Assembly (NCBI GenBank): GCA_963845975.1
Contig: CAWJUD010000002.1
Coordinates: 2,294,001 to 2,358,000, forward strand
DNA length: 64,000 nucleotides
Direction of reading: 5' to 3'
Source: JBEKIK01 sp963845975
GTDB lineage: Bacteria; Planctomycetota; Planctomycetia; Pirellulales; Thermoguttaceae
The notes under the pieces were generated by a model. That model saw only the letters and a list, made by a program, of their open reading frames with translations. It ran no database searches and was not told the DNA's origin. The translations under genes were made by a program, and so were the position numbers. Of this stretch, positions 55,087 to 63,644 are shown one piece after another (position 1 is the stretch's first letter; every line of letters begins with the position of its first letter).

Positions 55087-57042
55087 ATGCTTGTCAAGCC
55101 TTTTTTCATAACACGGTTTCTAAATCCGTCCTCCGTAAGACGGTTTTTAAATCCTGCTAATATGCGCAGGTATCTCCATGTGCTTATCGGGGCCGGGTTA
55201 TTGCCGATTTTTATCGCCATATACTACCTGTGTTACTGGCTGCGATTCGAAGGACAGTTGGGACGGTATGGATTTGATACTTTCCTCGCCACGGTAGGCT
55301 GGGTGGTGTTCGCCAAACTAGCCTGGTTTGTGGGTTTGCGGGTGTGCCGGGGATGGAGCCGGCCGGTGACCTTTTACGATCTGGGCGTGTTATTGTGCGC
55401 TGCAAGCTGCGGGGCAATCACTGTAACTCTGATATTTTATCTGCTGGTTCCCTTGCCCGCCATACCCCGCAGCGTGCTGGTGATCGATTGGGGAACCACA
55501 ATCGTGGTTGTGGGCGGCTTGCGCTCCCTGTTGCGCGGCTGGCATGAAACGATTTGGCTCCTGTCTCGACCGGCAGGGCAGGTCCGCGTGTTAATCGCGG
55601 GAACGGAAGAGACAGGAGCTTTAATGCTCAGGGCCATACGGCAAGTGGGCAGGCCGAGGTACCGCGTCGTAGGTTTTATCAATTGCGACGCCAGGCTGGT
55701 GGGCGCGCGCATCGAGGGCGTGCCGATTGTCGGCGTTATCGAGGAGTCGCGCCAACTAGTCCAACGCTACGCGGCGAGGCAGATCCTCGTGGCCCAGGGA
55801 GAATTTTCAGGAGAGGAGTTGCGGAAACTTATCGACCAAGCCCAGCATAACCACTTCGAAGTCCGCGTGCTTCCCAGTTACCGGCAGTTGATCGACGGCA
55901 ACCTGATCGTGCAGCCCCAGCCCGTATCAATCGAGGATCTGCTGCAACGCAAACCGGTAAAATTGGATATCGACGACATCCGGCAATGGATCGACGGACA
56001 CGTGGTATTGGTCACCGGCAGCGCCGGAAGCATAGGCTCGGAAATCTGCCGGCAATTGCTGCAATTTTCACCGCGGCGGATCGTGGCGGTTGATCGCTCT
56101 GAAACCGGACAATTCTTCTTGGAGCACAACCTGAAACCGCTCATGAACGGCATACAAATCGATCTGATCGTCGCCGACGTCCTCGATCATCCCCGGATCA
56201 GCGACGTTCTGCACAAGCACCGGCCACAGGTGATTTTCCACGCGGCGGCCTACAAGCATGTCCCCCTGATGGAGAATAACCCCGGCGAAGCGGTAAAAAA
56301 TATAGTAACTGCTACGCGCCGACTGGCTGAACTGGCCATGCAGTCCGGCGCCAGCTCATTCGTGTTGATCTCCACCGACAAGGCTGTAAATCCCACCAGC
56401 GTCATGGGCGCCTGCAAACGTATTTCGGAACTGTTCGTTCAGTCCTTGTCGTCCCGATCGCCTTGCCGGTTTGTAACGGTGCGATTCGGCAACGTGCTGG
56501 ATTCGGCCGGCAGCGTGGTGCAAGTATTCCGCAGGCAGATAGCGTCCGGCGGTCCCTTGACCGTAACGCACGCCGACATCCGCCGCTACTTCATGACTAT
56601 CTCCGAAGCCGCCCGCCTGGTCATACAAGCCGGGGCCATAGGTGAAGACGGGCAGATTCTCCTTCTCGATATGGGCGAACAGGTCCGCATCGTCGATCTT
56701 GCCGCCGATATGATACGTCTTTCCGGCCTGCAGGTCGGGTCAGACATCGGCATAGAGATTGTAGGTTTGCGGCCCGGTGAGAAAATGTTCGAGGAACTGC
56801 ACGCCGACGACGAACAACGCCTGCCCACCAGCCATCCGAAAATCATCGTCGCCCAGCGGATTCAGGCTCAAAACGCCGACCTGCCGCTTAACATCGCGGA
56901 ATTGGAGCGCCTCGCCCGGACGGATCCCCAGAAAATACCCGCCCAACTGCATAAGATCGTCCCCGAATATTGTATTTCAAGATTAACCCTACCTTTTGGA
57001 CCGCAGCACGCCGCTACGCCGGAGCGGCGGATTGCCGCTTGA
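55087..57042 (+). CDS. CapD/FlaA1-like membrane-bound nucleotide-sugar dehydratase
   Basis: About 651 residues; the start is uncertain (ATG 55087; TTG at 55015 is possible). Four N-terminal membrane helices, then a Rossmann-like domain (RVLIAGTEETGALML), then the SDR extended domain: VLVTGSAGSIGSEICRQLL-type NAD motif, VIFHAAAYKHVPLMENNP, and STDKAVNPTSVMGACKR. Met replaces the usual Tyr of YxxxK, as in PglF/CapD 4,6-dehydratases, where the substitution is normal. FVTVRFGNVLDSAGSVV follows. It likely makes UDP-4-keto-6-deoxy sugars for polysaccharide synthesis. Confidence 0.92.
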   Translation: MLVKPFFITRFLNPSSVRRFLNPANMRRYLHVLIGAGLLPIFIAIYYLCYWLRFEGQLGRYGFDTFLATVGWVVFAKLAWFVGLRVCRGWSRPVTFYDLGVLLCAASCGAITVTLIFYLLVPLPAIPRSVLVIDWGTTIVVVGGLRSLLRGWHETIWLLSRPAGQVRVLIAGTEETGALMLRAIRQVGRPRYRVVGFINCDARLVGARIEGVPIVGVIEESRQLVQRYAARQILVAQGEFSGEELRKLIDQAQHNHFEVRVLPSYRQLIDGNLIVQPQPVSIEDLLQRKPVKLDIDDIRQWIDGHVVLVTGSAGSIGSEICRQLLQFSPRRIVAVDRSETGQFFLEHNLKPLMNGIQIDLIVADVLDHPRISDVLHKHRPQVIFHAAAYKHVPLMENNPGEAVKNIVTATRRLAELAMQSGASSFVLISTDKAVNPTSVMGACKRISELFVQSLSSRSPCRFVTVRFGNVLDSAGSVVQVFRRQIASGGPLTVTHADIRRYFMTISEAARLVIQAGAIGEDGQILLLDMGEQVRIVDLAADMIRLSGLQVGSDIGIEIVGLRPGEKMFEELHADDEQRLPTSHPKIIVAQRIQAQNADLPLNIAELERLARTDPQKIPAQLHKIVPEYCISRLTLPFGPQHAATPERRIAA

Positions 57043-57057
57043 ATTACCCTTGACGCC

Positions 57058-57876
57058 ATGAATCAACCCGAACCCTTTATCGACATTCATTGCCATCTGC
57101 TTCCCGCCTTGGACGACGGTCCGGCCGCTTGGGAGGAATCGCTTGAAATGGCCGAGATGGCGGCTGCTGATGGAATCGTGGCAATCGTGGCAACACCGCA
57201 TCAGTTGGGCAACCATCCGCATGTCACCGCTGAGAACATCCGCGTCCAGGTTGCCCGGCTTCAGTCGATGCTCGAGCATAGAGGCATCGGCTTGGAATTA
57301 CTTCCCGGCGCCGACGTCCGCATAGATCCGGACTTGACCGGCAAGGTCTTAAACGGCGAAGTCCTTACCCTTGCCGACCAGCGACGACACGTGCTTTTGG
57401 AGTTACCCCACGATCTATACATCCCTCTGGACCGGCTGCTGGGCGATTTGCGCACGGCGGGATTGACGGGAATTTTATCGCACCCGGAACGCAACCAAGG
57501 CATTATCAATCAACCCAAAATACTATCTAATCTGGTCAACCAAGGATGCTTGTTGCAGGTCACTGCGGGAAGTCTTACCGGCATGTTCGGATCAAGAATC
57601 CAAAACTTTGCCGAATCTATGGTAGAGCAGGGATTTGTCGATTTTATAGCCTCCGACGCCCACGGGATAAAATACCGCACTCCGCTGTTAAGCCAAGCCT
57701 TTCAGCGTGTGTTGAAGTTAGCCGGTTATGATACGGCCATCGACCTGTTCTGCCGCAACCCGGCTTGCGTCTATTCCGGTATGCCGGTGGCTCCGCATGC
57801 ACCCCAGTATAAAAAACAAAACTCGTTTTGTGGTAACTATCTTTTAAATACAGCGCGCCAATTCGTACGTTTTTAG
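57058..57876 (+). CDS. CpsB/CapC-type manganese-dependent tyrosine phosphatase (PHP domain)
   Basis: 272 residues, 15 bases behind the CapD-like gene. PHP metal motifs: FIDIHCHLLPALDDG at residues 8-22, ATPHQLG (about 45), ELLPGADVRID, LSHPERNQGI and FIASDAHGIKYR. It dephosphorylates the BY kinase C-terminal tyrosines, which closes the regulatory loop with the Wzc-like protein in the same operon. All metal ligands appear present. The final 30 residues are poorly conserved. Confidence 0.93.
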   Translation: MNQPEPFIDIHCHLLPALDDGPAAWEESLEMAEMAAADGIVAIVATPHQLGNHPHVTAENIRVQVARLQSMLEHRGIGLELLPGADVRIDPDLTGKVLNGEVLTLADQRRHVLLELPHDLYIPLDRLLGDLRTAGLTGILSHPERNQGIINQPKILSNLVNQGCLLQVTAGSLTGMFGSRIQNFAESMVEQGFVDFIASDAHGIKYRTPLLSQAFQRVLKLAGYDTAIDLFCRNPACVYSGMPVAPHAPQYKKQNSFCGNYLLNTARQFVRF

Positions 57877-58032
57877 TAAAAAGGCCAAAGCCGACAGCCG
57901 ATATAGACAACACTCTACTCGTCTAATTGTGGATCATACGACCGTCAGGATGATCCAGGGGCATCGGCAAATGGCGGATAACACAGACTAGGAAGACTGG
58001 ATAAGTTTTTCTAAACGTAAAGGAGTCGTTCA

Positions 58033-58545
58033 ATGTCTTCTAAAGCATTCCTTTGCAGTATGTTTATCGCTTCGGTAATCTTTGCGACATGTCTACTTAA
58101 TGCAGGCTGGGCGGTTGATTCATTGCCCAAAACCAATATGACAGACGTCGCTCTAAGCGACGGTGGGACCTTGCAGGGCCAGGTTGTCGATCTCCAGAAC
58201 ATGGGTCAAGCGGGTGTTCCCATTGTCATAAGGTACCAAAACCGCGACGTGGTAAAAACGGTTACCAACACCAATGGACAATTCGCTGCCCAGGATCTCC
58301 GCGGCGGAGTATACAACATTGCCACGGCGCAAGGCGAGAATACATTTCGTTTATGGGCCCCGCGCACGGCCCCGCCGGCTGCCAAGCAAAGTGCCATAGT
58401 ATATGTACAAAATGGCGGTCTTGGCGGGGGGGGCGGCGGCCTGAAGGCTATTCTAGGTCATCCGCTCGTACTGCCCGCCGCTATCGCAACAGCCATCGCC
58501 GTACCCATCGCGGTAAGCGCCAGTCATCAACCGGCAAGTCCTTGA
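58033..58545 (+). CDS. Secreted carboxypeptidase-regulatory-like domain protein
   Basis: 170 residues. Signal peptide to about residue 27 (FIASVIFATCLLNAGWAV). A beta-sandwich like those of transthyretin/CarboxypepD_reg folds: VALSDGGTLQGQVVDLQNMG, then GVPIVIRYQNRDVVKTVTNT and NGQFAAQDLRGGVYNIATAQ. A Gly run (GGLGGGGGGLK) precedes a C-terminal hydrophobic segment (LPAAIATAIAVPIAVSA). A surface-anchored protein of unknown task, common in planctomycetes. Follows the polysaccharide operon by 150 bases, possibly on its own promoter. Confidence 0.7.
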   Translation: MSSKAFLCSMFIASVIFATCLLNAGWAVDSLPKTNMTDVALSDGGTLQGQVVDLQNMGQAGVPIVIRYQNRDVVKTVTNTNGQFAAQDLRGGVYNIATAQGENTFRLWAPRTAPPAAKQSAIVYVQNGGLGGGGGGLKAILGHPLVLPAAIATAIAVPIAVSASHQPASP

Positions 58546-58564
58546 ACCGCGCGTTCAACCTTTT

Positions 58565-59206
58565 TTATTTCCCTTCGACCTTCAATCCGGCAAAGTACGT
58601 CTGCGCGTCGGCCTTGGTCCAGAAGCCGATCTTGCCAGGCTCTTTGAAAGTCTCGTCCTTCGACTCCAGTTCCAGCTTATCATTCAGATAGCACTGTATG
58701 CGACTGCCCTCTTGGACGACCCGCAATGTATGCCACTTACCGGCCGGGGCTTTAACGTCTACAGAGCCCAGTTGCGTGCGCTTGCCGTCGACCACTTTAT
58801 AAAGGCGGAAATTATTTTCCAGGGGGTTCATCCTTGAGATGTAATAATTTTTTGCATCTTTATATCGCCAAACCAGTCCGCCGCCCTGATCGATCTTTCC
58901 CGCCACGGCCTTGAAGGCTACCCGCAGATCGACGTCCAAAAAGTTTGATTTTTCGGCCACGCATAAGTTAAACAACGCCTTTGGACCATCGGCCGAAGTC
59001 TGCGCCAGGGCCTTTCCGCCCGGGGCGGTCGAATCTTCCACCACCTGCCATACGCTCCCCGGCCCTTCTCCCGTTTTCGCCGCGATCCAGCCTGGCGGAA
59101 GTTTGCCCGCCGCGGCGCTTTCCAAGTTAAGCCAATTATCTTGCGGGTCAGCGGCGGCCAGAAACATCATCACACACAGTCCAAACAATACGTATAATTT
59201 TTTCAT
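58565..59206 (-). CDS. Secreted lectin/glucanase-fold protein (DUF1080-like)
   Basis: 213 residues with a signal peptide (LYVLFGLCVMMFLAAA). Concanavalin-like jelly roll: DVDLRVAFKAVAGKIDQGGG, LVWRYKDAKNYYISRMNPLE, KAPAGKWHTLRVVQEGSRIQ and GKIGFWTKADAQTYFAGLKV. This arrangement is that of DUF1080 or LamG-type domains in planctomycete exported proteins, which bind or hydrolyse sugars. No catalytic residues can be pointed to. Convergent with 58033-58545. Confidence 0.75.
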   Translation of the reverse strand: MKKLYVLFGLCVMMFLAAADPQDNWLNLESAAAGKLPPGWIAAKTGEGPGSVWQVVEDSTAPGGKALAQTSADGPKALFNLCVAEKSNFLDVDLRVAFKAVAGKIDQGGGLVWRYKDAKNYYISRMNPLENNFRLYKVVDGKRTQLGSVDVKAPAGKWHTLRVVQEGSRIQCYLNDKLELESKDETFKEPGKIGFWTKADAQTYFAGLKVEGK

Positions 59207-59227
59207 ATCCCTTTCTCCGAAAGTTAT

Positions 59228-59279
59228 TTAGCCCCGGGTGAATACGCCCGGGGGCCTGTTTTGGTGAATACACCGGGGC
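59228..59279. repeat. TTAGCCCCGGGTGAATAC inverted repeat
   Basis: TTAGCCCCGGGTGAATACGC (59228-59247) is related to the 14702-14816 family; GGTGAATACACCGGGGCC (59263-59280) gives a second partial unit. Located between two minus-strand genes. Confidence 0.55.
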
Positions 59280-59316
59280 CATGAAAAAAATCCAGATCAA
59301 CTCTTTTCACGAAAAA

Positions 59317-60123
59317 TTAATAAATTACGTACCACACGACCAAACCTGCCAATATCAGCCGATACCAGCCGAAAGGCGTCAAAGTATGCCGGCTAAGGAA
59401 ATGGATGAAAAACTTCACGGCCAGCCAGGCGAAAATGAAGGAAACCACGAAACCAATTGCAATCATGCCAAATTTTTCCGCACTTAAGAATTTATAACTC
59501 TTATATAATTCGAAAAAGGTGGCGGCGACCATGATCGGAACCGCGGCGAAGAACGAGTATTCGGTAGCGGTTTTGCGTTCCAGGCCGGAGATCATGCCCC
59601 CCAGTATTGTAGATGCCGCGCACGACATGCCCGGCCATAATGACAAACATTGAAACAACCCCACCCACAATGCTTCTTTCCAAGTGATTGAATCGACTTC
59701 TTTTGTTTTCGCCCGGGGCAAAAACCATTCCACGGCCAAAATCCACACGGCGCCAACAGCCAATGCGGCTGCCACAGTGGTGGGACCGAACAATTTATCC
59801 TTGATAAACTTGTGAGCTACGAGTCCGAGCAATGCGGCCGGAATTGAAGTGATCAGCAGCAGGCCTATTCCGCGAAGGCCCGACAATCCCCGATTATCCT
59901 TAAACCGCAGCAGCCCCATGAATCGGCCGGGATACGCCGCCACAACGGCCAGGATGGCTCCGAGTTGGATGATGATTACAAAGGCGTCAACAACATCCTT
60001 GCCCCAGTGTTCATCAAGATTGAGCAAATGCTGAGTCAAAATCAGATGTCCCGTGGATGAGATCGGCAAGAACTCGGTGAGCCCTTCTACTATCCCCATG
60101 ATAACGGCATAGATGCTATTCAT
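59317..60123 (-). CDS. uppP: Undecaprenyl-diphosphatase UppP (BacA)
   Basis: 268 residues, about eight membrane helices. Catalytic motifs EGLTEFLPISSTGHL (residues 13-27, Glu-rich EGLTEFLPISS) and the PGMSCAASTILGGMISGL region, corresponding to PGxSRS with Cys in place of the canonical Arg. It dephosphorylates C55-PP to regenerate the lipid carrier for polysaccharide and peptidoglycan synthesis. The PGMSCA substitution is worth noting because the Arg is normally invariant. Minus strand, between the secreted jelly-roll protein and YbaK-like. Confidence 0.92.
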   Translation of the reverse strand: MNSIYAVIMGIVEGLTEFLPISSTGHLILTQHLLNLDEHWGKDVVDAFVIIIQLGAILAVVAAYPGRFMGLLRFKDNRGLSGLRGIGLLLITSIPAALLGLVAHKFIKDKLFGPTTVAAALAVGAVWILAVEWFLPRAKTKEVDSITWKEALWVGLFQCLSLWPGMSCAASTILGGMISGLERKTATEYSFFAAVPIMVAATFFELYKSYKFLSAEKFGMIAIGFVVSFIFAWLAVKFFIHFLSRHTLTPFGWYRLILAGLVVWYVIY

Positions 60124-60301
60124 GAAAACTCCATTTCATTAACTATCACACGCGCCTTTTGGGGCCGAACTATATTTCAGCGCCGAACTAGAGTTCAGAG
60201 CCGGGCCGTGTCGGCCCGGTTGACATACAACCCCGCCCGGCCTGACACAGTCCGGCTCCGCTTATTTAACACCGCTTATTTTGTTGAAACTAATACGCCA
60301 A

Positions 60302-60775
60302 CTACGTCCCAAAGCCGATTTTGCCGATCTTGGGCTTGACCAGCCGCTCGAAATCCTTGTACTCCATGCGGATCAGCTCGGTATGCGAACCGGCATTAAA
60401 AACGATTTCCGCGTCTTCCGCCAGGCGGTGCGAGGCGTAGACCTCCATGCCGTACAGATTCCCAAACGGCGGCATGGCGCCGATTTCGCAATCTGGAAAC
60501 ATGTCTTTGAATTCTTTCTCGCTGGCCAGTTCCACTTGCCCGGCCCCGGAGACCTCTTGCAGCCGCTGGAAATCGACCTTCAACGAAGCCGGCAACACGG
60601 CCATGGCCATCTTGTTGTCCAGTTTGACCATCACCGTTTTCGCCAACTCCTTGCCCCGAACATGCGCCAAGGCGGCGATTTCCTGCGCCGTATATGCCGG
60701 CGAATGATTAATGGCCACATACTTGATATGCTGGCCGTCGAGGAACTCTTTCAGGCGATTGATTGGCATAACCAT
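60302..60775 (-). CDS. YbaK/EbsC-type aminoacyl-tRNA deacylase domain protein
   Basis: 157 residues (ATG 60775, or two codons later at 60769). YbaK/ProX fold: VAINHSPAYTAQEIAALAHV, GKELAKTVMVKLDNKMAMAV, DCEIGAMPPFGNLYGMEVYA and NAGSHTELIRMEYKDFERLV. Free-standing domains of this family hydrolyse mischarged tRNA (Cys-tRNAPro, Ala-tRNAPro) or act on D-amino acids. No synthetase is fused. Which tRNA is unknown. Confidence 0.88.
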   Translation of the reverse strand: MVMPINRLKEFLDGQHIKYVAINHSPAYTAQEIAALAHVRGKELAKTVMVKLDNKMAMAVLPASLKVDFQRLQEVSGAGQVELASEKEFKDMFPDCEIGAMPPFGNLYGMEVYASHRLAEDAEIVFNAGSHTELIRMEYKDFERLVKPKIGKIGFGT

Positions 60776-60940
60776 CTCCTTGCTCTAGGGTTTTCCACCC
60801 TTATCTCGCGAACCATTTGCATCCTGCACTATCGCTGAATTATATCCATAAAACAATAGCCCTTTTTATGAATTGAACAATCCCCCCATTGAATATCAGG
60901 CTTATTTCTGCACGCAATTAATACCGATAGCCGGCAGTCC
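60776..60940. other. Short intergenic region next to the second MITE
   Basis: No gene seen. It leads into the MITE-like copy at 60946. GATAGCCGGCAGTC (60926-60939) is repeated directly as GATAGCCGGCGGTC (61075-61088) on the far side of the element. Confidence 0.4.
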
Positions 60941-60945
60941 GATAG

Positions 60946-61074
60946 TCCGGATTATTCATAGCCTAGGATTTTCAACACTGAATGTGAAACACCAGCCCGA
61001 AGCACAAGCGAGGGTAAACTGTTTGCCATGCCTCGCTTGCGCTTCGGGCTAGTGTAAATTCATGAATAATCCGG
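60946..61074. mobile_element. MITE-like element, copy 2 (opposite orientation)
   Basis: A 129-bp element with 13-bp inverted ends CCGGATTATTCAT (60947-60959) / ATGAATAATCCGG (61062-61074). The interior is a reverse complement of the copy at 20273-20402 over its whole length, with scattered changes (GAAGCACAAGCGAGGG). It is flanked by the direct repeat GATAG (60941-60945 and 61075-61079), a plausible 5-bp target duplication. A longer 14-bp repeat (60926 and 61075) frames the same site. Confidence 0.85.
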
Positions 61075-61105
61075 GATAGCCGGCGGTCAACGACCGCCGG
61101 CATAC

Positions 61106-61921
61106 TCATTCTTCCTCCCGATCCTTATTCTCCTCGGAAAGGATTAAAATAATTTCCCGGGCGACCTCCTCCACCGACTTGCCCGTCACGTCGATCCGCT
61201 GCCACAGGTGCTTGCGGCATAATTGATCGGCGTAGGTTAGTTCGCGACGGATTTGCTCCGGCGAAACATAACCTTCCAAGGGAATCGATTCTTCTTCGGC
61301 CCTGGCCCTGCGCATTTGTTGCAGGCTGTCCGGAGCCGCCGCCAGGCAGAATACCCGCTGGGCAGGCACGGCCAAAAGCGGCTTCGGCGGGGCAATGCCC
61401 GGCACCAATGGCACGTTGGCCGCAAACCAACCGCGATAGGCCAGATACAACATGGTGGGAGTTTTCATGGTCCGGGAAATGCCCACCAACACCACTTCGG
61501 CACGCTCCAGGTCATCCGGGTTTTGGCCGTCGTCGTGGCGGAACGCGAATGCCACGGCCTCGATTTCCCTGGTCCTGGCCTCGACCAACTGCTGGAACAG
61601 CCCGGGCTTCTCCTGCGGCGTAAGTTTCAGATGTCTGGCCAGGCGGTCCAGAATCGGGCCCATCATGTCCAGTGAATCCACGCCGTGCAGTCTCGTTTCC
61701 GAGACCATCAGCCTGCGGAGTTCGTCCGAAACCAGCGTGTGCATAATGAGCGATTCGCCCGCGGCCGCCTCCTCCACGACAACCCGCAACTTCTTGGCCG
61801 TCCGCACATTCGGCCGCCGCACCAAATTAACCGCTGCGTTCTCGAATTGGATCAATGCCGATCGGGCCATCCGCTCCGCAGTCCCGCCAGTGCCGTCCGA
61901 TACCACGTAAATCGTAAGCAT
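61106..61921 (-). CDS. ppsR: Bifunctional pyruvate-phosphate-dikinase/PEP-synthase regulatory protein
   Basis: 271 residues of the PPSR (DUF299) family, which ADP-dependently phosphorylates and Pi-dependently dephosphorylates PPDK or PEP synthase. Family marks: IYVVSDGTGGTAERMARSAL at the start, the P-loop VLVGISRTMKTPTMLYLAYR, KPLLAVPAQRVFCLAAAPD and the C-terminal YADQLCRKHLWQRIDVTGKS, then VEEVAREI. No ppdK or ppsA is in the window. Connects to the PEP carboxykinase at 5 kb as control of the pyruvate/PEP node. The stop lies beyond the second MITE. Confidence 0.95.
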   Translation of the reverse strand: MLTIYVVSDGTGGTAERMARSALIQFENAAVNLVRRPNVRTAKKLRVVVEEAAAGESLIMHTLVSDELRRLMVSETRLHGVDSLDMMGPILDRLARHLKLTPQEKPGLFQQLVEARTREIEAVAFAFRHDDGQNPDDLERAEVVLVGISRTMKTPTMLYLAYRGWFAANVPLVPGIAPPKPLLAVPAQRVFCLAAAPDSLQQMRRARAEEESIPLEGYVSPEQIRRELTYADQLCRKHLWQRIDVTGKSVEEVAREIILILSEENKDREEE

Positions 61922-62068
61922 CGCCGATTATTTCCCAAAATGTAACGCGAAAAAAGCCACAACCAAGGCCCCCGGTGTGTTCACCAAGGGCTAAATAATA
62001 GACCGTGTTGACGCCGATTGCCCATTACAATAACTTAAGGATCGTAGAAAATCAATTCAGGTTGTAAA

Positions 62069-62506
62069 ATGAAATCATCCTTGATGCTGACCGTTGTCTC
62101 CAGGCTGCAAATTCCCATGCGGGAGTTTACATTTACCTTCTCTCGCAGCGGCGGACCTGGAGGGCAGAACGTCAACAAACTCAGCACCAAGGCCCTCCTG
62201 CGCTGGCCCATGCTGACCAGCAAAAGCCTGCCCGACGCGGTTCGCGCCCGGTTTTTGGCCAAGTTCGGCAATAAACTAACCAGCGACGGCGATCTGCTCA
62301 TAACCAGCCAGCGCACTCGCGACGCCGGGCGCAATTCGGCCGATTGCCTGGAAAAACTCCGCCGCATGCTCACGAGCGTGGCCGAACCGACCAAGTCGCG
62401 CAGGCCAACCAAGCCCACCAAAGCCTCGGTCCGCCGCCGCCTGGAGCAAAAACGCCGCCAATCCGGACGCAAACAACAACGTAGACCGTCAGACGATGAA
62501 GAATAA
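62069..62506 (+). CDS. arfB: ArfB/YaeJ-type ribosome rescue hydrolase
   Basis: 145 residues (ATG 62069; 62087 is possible). The catalytic GGQ is in FTFSRSGGPGGQNVNKLSTK (residues about 24-43), followed by LRWPMLTSKSLPDAVRARFL. Arg/Lys-rich tail (RRRLEQKRRQSGRKQQRRPS), which threads into the mRNA channel. Hydrolyses peptidyl-tRNA on stalled ribosomes. Length and absence of codon-recognition domains separate it from RF1/RF2. Monocistronic. Confidence 0.93.
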   Translation: MKSSLMLTVVSRLQIPMREFTFTFSRSGGPGGQNVNKLSTKALLRWPMLTSKSLPDAVRARFLAKFGNKLTSDGDLLITSQRTRDAGRNSADCLEKLRRMLTSVAEPTKSRRPTKPTKASVRRRLEQKRRQSGRKQQRRPSDDEE

Positions 62507-62838
62507 ATGGTTAGCCCGGGAACTTGCTCCCGGTGTTTTTTGCACCTTGTTGTTTTTTACTCCCAGTCCCCACGTTCCGGCGTGGGAACACAATTTCCCG
62601 ACTCTCCGCGTCGAAAGCATTGCCACTACTTCCATAACGGTCCACACCGACATGCTTTAGAATACCAGATTCCGTAATTATCAATACCCAATTCCCGTGC
62701 CAATTCAGAAATAATATTGTGTTTTATATCTCCATTTTTTGCATCTTTACAACCTGTGGTGGCAGTATTTAATCATTCTTCACGGTATAATGAATTAGAT
62801 GCTTTTCAGTTCCGCGTAACACCCGGCAGCCGCACGCC
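62507..62838. other. Repeat-bearing intergenic region
   Basis: No gene seen. TTAGCCCGGGAACTTGCTCCCGG at 62514-62536 belongs to the GTTTAGCCC family, and CCCCACGTTCCGGCGTGGGAAC at 62567-62588 to the CGTTCCCACGC family. The AT-rich remainder precedes the UVR-motif gene. Confidence 0.45.
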
Positions 62839-63582
62839 ATGCCACAGCGACAAGACATCGACTTCATCCTTCGCCACTGGTCTTTCCAACCGGGAGTCGT
62901 CAGCGCCCGGTTTGCCGAGGCCTCGGACGGCCGCAAAGTAATGCAAATGCGAATCGAGATGGGCCTGCTGCAAATGGAAACCGCCGGCCGGCCGGATGGC
63001 CAGCGACCGGGCGGGGCCGAAACCTATCTCGATTATCTCAACGCCCAACTCGTCCACCAGGGCAAGATTTTCGCGCTGACCGACGAAAACCGCATGGAAA
63101 TCGACCGCGAGTTCTTGCAGTTTTATCACCGGCGGATTTGCTGCCTGGCCCTGCGCGAGTTTCGCCGGGCCGCGGCCGACGCCGATCATACCCTGGCCCT
63201 GATGGATTTCGTCGCCCACTGGTCCACCGACGCGGACTGGACGCTTTCCCACGAGCAGTACCGGCCGTTTGTGATTTTCCACCGCGCCCAGGCCGCCGCC
63301 CTGGCCGAGGTGCAAGACTCCAATCCCGAAGCGGCTATAGAAGAAATCAGCCACGCCCTGGATCGCATTCGCGGAGTGTACGTCAAACTGGAGTCCGAGG
63401 AACGATTCGACGAGGACGAGTTGGTCGGCCAATTAACCCAGCTCAAAGAGTCCTTGCGCAAGGAGTACGGCCTGGGACGGACGCTTATCGAGCAACTCGA
63501 CGACGCCATCGCCGCCGAACAATACGAACGCGCCGCCCGGTTGCGCGACGAAATCGCCCGCCGGCATACCGGACAACATTAG
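62839..63582 (+). CDS. UVR-motif protein, uncharacterised
   Basis: 247 residues. The N-terminal 110 residues start QDIDFILRHWSFQPGVVSAR and include MQMRIEMGLLQMETAGRPDG, a conserved planctomycete type. A helical middle follows. The C-terminal UVR motif, LIEQLDDAIAAEQYERAARLRDEIAR, is the segment by which UvrB and UvrC interact, also found in McsA-type proteins. No nuclease or ATPase motif. It may recruit partners through the UVR helix-turn. Convergent with the terminal hydrolase. Confidence 0.8.
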   Translation: MPQRQDIDFILRHWSFQPGVVSARFAEASDGRKVMQMRIEMGLLQMETAGRPDGQRPGGAETYLDYLNAQLVHQGKIFALTDENRMEIDREFLQFYHRRICCLALREFRRAAADADHTLALMDFVAHWSTDADWTLSHEQYRPFVIFHRAQAAALAEVQDSNPEAAIEEISHALDRIRGVYVKLESEERFDEDELVGQLTQLKESLRKEYGLGRTLIEQLDDAIAAEQYERAARLRDEIARRHTGQH

Positions 63583-63644
63583 TGCGCATCTCGATACTCA
63601 ACTTTCGCCCCAACAAATTGAGCAAATACGAGGAGGGAAATCTA

